Of a DNA stretch of 9,405 bases, positions 5,313 through 9,405 are shown piece after piece. The notes below the pieces were generated by a model. The model saw only the letters and a program-made list of their open reading frames with translations, did no database searches and had not been told where the DNA came from. The stretch lies in assembly GCA_020850375.1 (NCBI GenBank), contig JADZET010000208.1:1-9405 (forward strand), written 5' to 3'. Position 1 is the first letter of the stretch. Each line of letters starts with the position of its first letter. The position numbers were made by a program, and so were the translations under genes. Source of the stretch: Phycisphaeraceae bacterium. Its GTDB lineage: Bacteria > Planctomycetota > Phycisphaerae > Phycisphaerales > Phycisphaeraceae.

Positions 5313-7604
5313 TCACCTGATCCCGCGATAGCGCAGCCAGAGCGCGTTGCCCACCACGCTCGCCGACGACAGCGACATCGCCGCCGCGGCCAGCATCGGG
5401 TGCAGGTAACCCCACGCCGCCAGGGGGATCAGCACCAGGTTGTAGACGAACGCCCAGAAGAGCCCCGTGTAGATCCGGCGCAACGTCGCGCGGCTGAGCC
5501 GGATCGCCCGCGGGATCAGCGCCAGGTCGCCGCCGACGAGCACCACCTGGCCCGCCGCCATGGCGATGTCCGTGCCGCCCCAGTTCGCGGGGGGCGGCTG
5601 CTCGGCCTCGCCCTGGCCGTCCTGTTCCGCGTGCTCCGCCGACCACGGGCCGGCCGCCATGGCCACGCCCAGGTCCGCCGCCGCGAGCGCCGGGGCGTCG
5701 TTGATCCCGTCGCCGACCATCGCCACCATCGCGCCCTGCCCCTGCAGCTCCACCACTTTGGCGTGCTTGTCCTGCGGTAGCACGTCGGACCAGATCTCAT
5801 CGATCCCCAGCGGCCGGGCCACATGCTCGGCGATCAGACGCTGATCACCCGTCATGAGGATCGTCTGGAGTCCAAGCTCGTGCAGCTCAGCCACCACCGC
5901 GTCGGCCCCGGGCTTGAGCTCGTCGGCGAAGGCGATCCAGCCGACCGCCTCGGCGTCGACCGACACGGCCACGAACGTCCGGCCGGCCTGTTCTTCGAGT
6001 TTTTCTCGCAATTCCGTCAGCGTCTCGAGCCCGCGCACCTCCCGTTCGCGCAGGGCGGCCATCCGGCCGATGACGATGTATCTGCCCTTGACTCGCCCCG
6101 TCACCCCGCCGCCGTCGAGCCGCTCGAAGTTTTCAACCTCGGCCAGCTCCAGCCCTTCGTTGCGGGCCTGACGCACAACGGCCCGGCCGAGCGGATGCTC
6201 GCTGCGCACCTCCACCGACGCGGCCAGGCTCAGCACCTCCTGCCGGTCCATCTTCCCCTCGATCGCCGCCACCTCGCTGACCGTCAGGCGCCCCATCGTC
6301 AGCGTGCCGGTCTTGTCCAGGATGATGTGCGTGAGCTTGCCGGCACGTTCGAGCGCCGCGGCGTCCTTGATCAGGATGCCCTCGCGCGCGCCCAGGCCGG
6401 TGCCGACCATGATCGCCGTCGGCGTGGCCAGGCCCAGGGCGCACGGGCAGGCGACGATCAGCACCGCGATCATCGAGAACAGCCCGCGATCCCAGTCCCC
6501 GTACACGCCCCACCCCAAGAGGGCCAGCGCGGACACCGCGATCACCACCGGCACGAACACGCCCGAGATCGCGTCGGCCAGGCGCTGCACGTGAGCCTTG
6601 GACGCCTGGGCCTGCTGCACGAGCCGGATGATCTGCGACAGGAGCGTCTGCCCTCCGAGCCGCTGGGCCGTCATGCGGAACGCGCCACCCTGGTTGATCG
6701 TCCCGCCGACCACCGCGTCGCCCGGCCCGACGGGCGTCGGCAGCGACTCGCCGGTGACCATCGAGCGGTCGATCTCGCTGCGGCCGTCGATCACCTGCCC
6801 GTCGGTCGGGACGCGCTCGCCCGGCCGGACCAGGAGCTCGTCGCCGACCCGCACGGCCGAGAGCGGCACCTCCGTCTCCTGCCCCTGCCGGATCACGGTG
6901 GCCCGGGCGGGCTGGAGCTGCATGAGCCCCCGGATCGCCGCCGCCGCGCTGCCGCGCGCTCGCGCCTCGAGCCAGCGCCCGAGCCCGACGAGCACGAGGA
7001 TCATGACGGCGCTGTCGTAGTAGACCCCCGCCGGGTGTTCCGGTGAGCGTATCGTCACCCAGATCGTCACGGCCGCGCTGTAGCCGAAGGCCACCGTCGT
7101 GCCCATCGCCACGAGCGTGTCCATCTCCGCCCGCCCGTGCCGCAGCGCCTTGTAGGCCCCTCGGTAGAAGGGCATGCCTAACCATGCCTGCACCACGGCG
7201 GCGAGGACGAACTGCGTCCAGAGCGACCAAAGGCCTGATCCCGCATGATCGCCGGCGAGCATCGGCCAGGCCATGCCCAGGAAGAACACCACCGCCGCCA
7301 GCACCCCGCCGACGATCAGACCGTGCGGACGACCGTGGTCCTGCTCGTGGGCTTGCTCATGGTGGGCGTGCCCATGCGGCGAGGCCGCGTCGTCCTGTTC
7401 GACCAGCTCGGCCGTGAACCCCGCCCGCTCGACGGCCCGGACCAGCTCCCGCGGGGCGGGGACCTCGCCGCGCACCATCGCCTGGCCCGTCGCCAAGTTC
7501 ACGCTCGCCGTCTCAACCCCGGGCACGGCGCAGAGGTTCTTCTCTACCGACGCCACGCAGCCGGCGCATCGCATCCCCTGAACGTTCAGCAGTGTCTGGG
7601 TCAT
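5313..7604 (-). CDS. copA: Copper-exporting P-type ATPase (P1B-1, CopA)
   Basis: The 763-residue protein is a Cu(I) exporter of the inner membrane. In order it shows one heavy-metal domain with MRCAGC (Cys13, Cys16); a His-rich linker (77-94, seven His); two membrane pairs (about 96-116, 129-145, 165-185, 196-211); the actuator TGES (284-287); CPC in the sixth segment (386-388); DKTGT with phosphorylated Asp430; the SEHP nucleotide motif (His470); GDGINDAP (631-638); and a last pair with YN (721-722) and MSLSSASVV. The YN and MxxSS sites identify the Cu(I) type. The odd part is the hinge after GVAMAAG: about 25 residues (653-677), Glu/Gln/Pro-rich, separate it from TDIAMAAG, whereas the family runs straight through GVAMGxGTDVA. 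The reading frame stays intact. No copper chaperone or CueR/CsoR regulator gene is next to it. It diverges from the MazG-like gene across 68 bases. The ATG at 7604 directly precedes the metal domain. Confidence 0.95.
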   Translation of the reverse strand: MTQTLLNVQGMRCAGCVASVEKNLCAVPGVETASVNLATGQAMVRGEVPAPRELVRAVERAGFTAELVEQDDAASPHGHAHHEQAHEQDHGRPHGLIVGGVLAAVVFFLGMAWPMLAGDHAGSGLWSLWTQFVLAAVVQAWLGMPFYRGAYKALRHGRAEMDTLVAMGTTVAFGYSAAVTIWVTIRSPEHPAGVYYDSAVMILVLVGLGRWLEARARGSAAAAIRGLMQLQPARATVIRQGQETEVPLSAVRVGDELLVRPGERVPTDGQVIDGRSEIDRSMVTGESLPTPVGPGDAVVGGTINQGGAFRMTAQRLGGQTLLSQIIRLVQQAQASKAHVQRLADAISGVFVPVVIAVSALALLGWGVYGDWDRGLFSMIAVLIVACPCALGLATPTAIMVGTGLGAREGILIKDAAALERAGKLTHIILDKTGTLTMGRLTVSEVAAIEGKMDRQEVLSLAASVEVRSEHPLGRAVVRQARNEGLELAEVENFERLDGGGVTGRVKGRYIVIGRMAALREREVRGLETLTELREKLEEQAGRTFVAVSVDAEAVGWIAFADELKPGADAVVAELHELGLQTILMTGDQRLIAEHVARPLGIDEIWSDVLPQDKHAKVVELQGQGAMVAMVGDGINDAPALAAADLGVAMAAGPWSAEHAEQDGQGEAEQPPPANWGGTDIAMAAGQVVLVGGDLALIPRAIRLSRATLRRIYTGLFWAFVYNLVLIPLAAWGYLHPMLAAAAMSLSSASVVGNALWLRYRGIR

Positions 7605-7611
7605 CTCTGGA

Positions 7612-7617
7612 AGTTTA
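7612..7617 (-). promoter_or_regulatory. -10-like hexamer TAAACT just before copA, possible leaderless start
   Basis: On the minus strand TAAACT stands 7 bases before the copA ATG (7604). It fits the TAnnnT pattern of a -10 element, which would put transcription at or one base before the start codon. There is no Shine-Dalgarno other than AGAG touching the ATG. I see no convincing -35. Support comes from the mirror arrangement at the divergent gene. Confidence 0.4.
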
Positions 7618-7660
7618 GCCCTCGTCGAGCGGCTTCGCAGCCCCGGCCGACGGGCTTGAT

Positions 7661-7666
7661 TACAAT
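7661..7666 (+). promoter_or_regulatory. -10-like hexamer TACAAT just before the MazG-like gene, possible leaderless start
   Basis: TACAAT is one base off the TATAAT consensus and stands exactly 6 bases before the ATG at 7673. A transcript from it would begin at the A of the start codon. The six bases between (CCCCTC) contain no ribosome site. No good -35 is visible at 16-18 bases upstream. It is one of very few A/T-rich hexamers in this region. Confidence 0.5.
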
Positions 7667-7672
7667 CCCCTC

Positions 7673-7993
7673 ATGTCCAAAGACCACCTGACCCTCGCCG
7701 ATTTCCAGCAGCACATCCGCGACCGCTACTACGCCACCGACTCGGCCCGCGGGGCCCCGGCCACGTTCCTGTGGTTCGTCGAGGAGGTGGGCGAGCTGGC
7801 CACCGCCCTGCACAAGGCCCAGGGCGCCGCCACCCCCGCCGTGATGGCCAAGGCCAAGGGCGGCAACCTGGCCGAGGAGTTCGCCGATGTCCTGGCCTGG
7901 CTCTGCACCCTAGCCAACATCACCGGCGTCGACCTGGCCGACGCGGTACGCGACAAGTACCTGGAATCCGGCGGCCCCGAGGGCCACAAGTAA
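7673..7993 (+). CDS. MazG-like nucleotide pyrophosphohydrolase
   Basis: The 106-residue all-helical protein carries the two acidic motifs of the MazG superfamily: VEEVGEL (Glu37, Glu38, Glu41) and NLAEEFADVLAWL (Glu68, Glu69, Asp72). It closes with the typical GVDLADAVRDKY helix. Known members bind Mg2+ through these residues and hydrolyse (d)NTPs to monophosphates and pyrophosphate, which serves to clear non-canonical nucleotides or to damp ppGpp signalling. The length matches the short single-domain MazG-like group rather than the two-domain E. coli MazG (about 263 residues). The substrate cannot be told from sequence. The gene stands alone: it diverges from copA and converges with motB, with 23 bases to the motB stop and no visible hairpin between them. 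The start at 7673 follows TACAAT by six bases with no ribosome site, so translation may be leaderless. Confidence 0.85.
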   Translation: MSKDHLTLADFQQHIRDRYYATDSARGAPATFLWFVEEVGELATALHKAQGAATPAVMAKAKGGNLAEEFADVLAWLCTLANITGVDLADAVRDKYLESGGPEGHK

Positions 7994-8016
7994 GAAAAGG
8001 AGACCGCCCGACCGGC

Positions 8017-8862
8017 TCAGCCGCCGTCGACGATCTCGTCCGTCACGATGACCTCCACGCAGGCGTCGTCGATCCGCTTGCTCGGGTCGAAGCTCTCGCG
8101 CATCGCCCTGGTGCTGCGGCCCTCGACGACCAGGTGCAACTGCGTCCAGCTCAGGCCATGCCGCACCAGCTCGCGTGCCACGGCCATCGCCCGGTCGTAG
8201 CACAGCTGCCTCGCCGCCTCCTCGCCCATCGCCGACTCGCTGGCGTTGACCCGCCCGTGCAGCTCCACGCGCAGCAGCACGCCCTTGAGCGGCCCGGCGA
8301 ACTGGGCCAGTGACGTGGTCGCCTCACCCGTCAACTCGCTCGAGCCCGTGGTGAAGAAGATCATCCCCGAGGGCTTGTGGTAGTCCGTCTGGCGGAGGGA
8401 CTGGACCTCGTCCTGATCGCCGGACATCGATTGGTCCGTCGACGCGCCCGACCGCTCACGCAGCCGGCGGACCAGGGCCTGATCCGCGGGATTGTCGTTG
8501 TCGAGGGTCACGGCGTTGTGGAACGCCTCACGGATGCCCAGCGCCACGTCCAGCGGGTTGAGCCCGCCCGAGGCGGCGCTGGTCACCTCGGATGAGCTGG
8601 GCGCCTCCGACCCATGCCCCTCGGCCCCGCCGGCGGGCTTCATGTTCATCGCCAGCATCACCACGAAAAAGCCCATCATCAGCGTCACGTTGTCCGCGAA
8701 AGAGATCAGCCACTCCGGGGCGCCCTCGTGCTCCTCGTGGCCCCCGCCGCCGTGACCGCCCCCGCCGTGACCACCGCCGCCATGATTAGCGCCGTGACCG
8801 CCGCCGTCCGATCCGTCCTGGCCGTGGCCGTTCTTGCCGTGCTTGTCGTCCTGGTCAGGCAT
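8017..8862 (-). CDS. motB: Flagellar motor stator protein MotB with Gly/His-rich N-terminal tail
   Basis: The 281-residue protein shows a cytoplasmic tail (1-48) rich in Gly, His and Asp; one membrane span (about 51-73, WLISFADNVTLMMGFFVVML) with the proton-path Asp57 in the FAD context of MotB; an acidic Ser/Gly linker; and a periplasmic OmpA-like domain (about 165-276, IFFTTGSSEL onward). MotB anchors the stator to peptidoglycan, and its Asp carries ions to drive rotation with MotA. It follows motA by 32 bases and is read from the same strand, with a loose GAGAG upstream of the ATG. Two oddities: the tail is built from GGGGH repeats with eight His, and the peptidoglycan-binding GHTD region reads LHGRVNAS, while the later Arg (CYDRA, Arg224) is kept. 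No sign of truncation. A non-flagellar MotB/OmpA protein is less likely given the motA neighbour. Confidence 0.9.
   Translation of the reverse strand: MPDQDDKHGKNGHGQDGSDGGGHGANHGGGGHGGGGHGGGGHEEHEGAPEWLISFADNVTLMMGFFVVMLAMNMKPAGGAEGHGSEAPSSSEVTSAASGGLNPLDVALGIREAFHNAVTLDNDNPADQALVRRLRERSGASTDQSMSGDQDEVQSLRQTDYHKPSGMIFFTTGSSELTGEATTSLAQFAGPLKGVLLRVELHGRVNASESAMGEEAARQLCYDRAMAVARELVRHGLSWTQLHLVVEGRSTRAMRESFDPSKRIDDACVEVIVTDEIVDGG
8737..8805 (-). repeat. Imperfect 15-base tandem repeat encoding GGGGH units in motB
   Basis: Three adjacent 15-base units (8737-8751, 8752-8766, 8767-8781) differ at only a few bases. They are followed by two 12-base relatives (8782-8793, 8794-8805). On the coding strand each unit spells Gly-Gly-Gly-Gly-His or a close variant, placing His23, 27, 32, 37 and 42 of MotB. 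The in-frame length suggests growth by replication slippage. Confidence 0.8.
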
Positions 8863-8894
8863 GACTCACTCTCGGCTTCAGAATCGTCCATGGC

Positions 8895-9405
8895 TCACGC
8901 CGCCGTCCGCAGCGAGGCGCGGTCGCCCGTGGGCACGAAGGCGATGAGCTTGTCGAGCGTCACGCGCGGGTTGTCGCCGGCCTGCAGCGACAGGACGCCC
9001 TGGAGGATCATCTCCTTGCTCTGGATCTCCTCGGAGGAGCGCAGGGCCAGCTTGTCGCCGATGGGCCCGGCGATGGCGTTGGCCAGCACCGTGCCGTACA
9101 TCGTGGCGCACACGGCGATGGCCAGCATCTTGCCCAGCGTGCCGATGTCGCCGTTGGCCAGGTTGCCGAACATCCCGATCTGGCCAATCAGCGTGCCGAC
9201 GAGCCCCCACCCCGGCCCGTAGAGCTTGATCAGGTCGAAGAACTTCTTGCCCGCCTTGTGCCGCTCCTGCATGGCCAGGATCTCGATCCGCAGCGTCGAC
9301 TCGATCACGAACGGGCTCATGCCGTCGATGGTCATCCGCAGCCCCGAGGCCATGAAGGGGTCGAACTTCTCGATCTGACCCATCGACGCCTCGAGCGACA
9401 GCACG
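8895..9405 (-). CDS. motA: Flagellar motor stator protein MotA, 5' end beyond window
   Basis: The frame is open to the right edge and ends at a TGA at 8895-8897, so about 169 C-terminal residues are visible. The full protein is usually 250-290, so the first two membrane segments are missing. The first complete codon (GTG at 9404) is an internal Val, not a start. What is seen is a cytoplasmic loop with charged residues (MQERHKAGKKFFD), then two membrane segments. These are LYGPGWGLVGTLIGQIGMFG, with the conserved Pro, and AIAVCATMYGTVLANAIAGPI, with a second Pro in AGPIGDKL. These match the MotA prolines that face the MotB Asp. A helical tail (EEIQSKEMILQGVLSLQAGDNP) is also typical of MotA. 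In the inner membrane it forms the ion channel with MotB and contacts FliG. The pair motA-motB is probably co-transcribed from a promoter outside the window. Confidence 0.92.
   Translation of the reverse strand, partial: VLSLEASMGQIEKFDPFMASGLRMTIDGMSPFVIESTLRIEILAMQERHKAGKKFFDLIKLYGPGWGLVGTLIGQIGMFGNLANGDIGTLGKMLAIAVCATMYGTVLANAIAGPIGDKLALRSSEEIQSKEMILQGVLSLQAGDNPRVTLDKLIAFVPTGDRASLRTAA

Noticed and set aside
5823..7230. Long frames of 407 residues (plus) and 365 residues (minus) within copA
   Set aside because: Both are alternate-frame shadows of the copper ATPase, whose motifs are continuous throughout.
8614..9222. 202-residue plus-strand frame across motB and motA
   Set aside because: Antisense to both stator genes; its hydrophobic Val/Ala stretches come from reading the Gly/His repeats on the other strand.

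Overview
The window is very G+C-rich (about two thirds by eye, with strong G/C preference at third codon positions) and almost fully coding. It looks like chromosomal DNA of a motile, diderm-type bacterium: it carries P-ring, rod and stator genes of a flagellum and a strong sigma-54 promoter. The mix of sigma-54-driven flagellar genes, a histidine-rich MotB tail and unrelated housekeeping genes is compatible with a planctomycete of the Phycisphaerae type. That placement is an inference from general resemblance and was not tested by any search.

Layout. Left block (1-2973, minus strand): an unrecognised 86-residue gene, then flgF, flgG and flgA, with flgA running off the left edge. The small gene and flgF overlap as ATGA, and the other gaps are 29 and 42 bases, so the block reads as one operon. 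A near-consensus sigma-54 promoter (3030-3044) sits just upstream of it. Middle block (3238-7993): an M42-like metallopeptidase (minus) diverges from an orphan ModF-like ABC ATPase (plus) across 48 bases. The ATPase converges on a CPx-type copper-exporting ATPase (minus), which diverges from a small MazG-like nucleotide pyrophosphohydrolase (plus) across 68 bases. Right block (8017-9405, minus strand): motA, cut by the right edge, followed by motB. Together these encode the stator of the flagellar motor.

How they work together. FlgF and FlgG form the rod and FlgA assists P-ring assembly in the periplasm, while MotA and MotB couple ion flow to rotation. The four genes between the flagellar blocks have no evident role in motility: peptide turnover, an unassigned ABC ATPase, Cu(I) export and nucleotide sanitation.

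The points most worth a second look are the sigma-54 promoter and the small coupled gene it drives, a 25-residue insert in the hinge motif of the copper ATPase, a repeat-built Gly/His tail and an unusual OmpA-like motif in MotB, and -10-like hexamers placed 6-7 bases before the copA and mazG-like start codons, which suggest leaderless transcripts. I saw no tRNA, rRNA, CRISPR array, transposase or convincing Rho-independent terminator. I did not find a clear new multi-gene system here.
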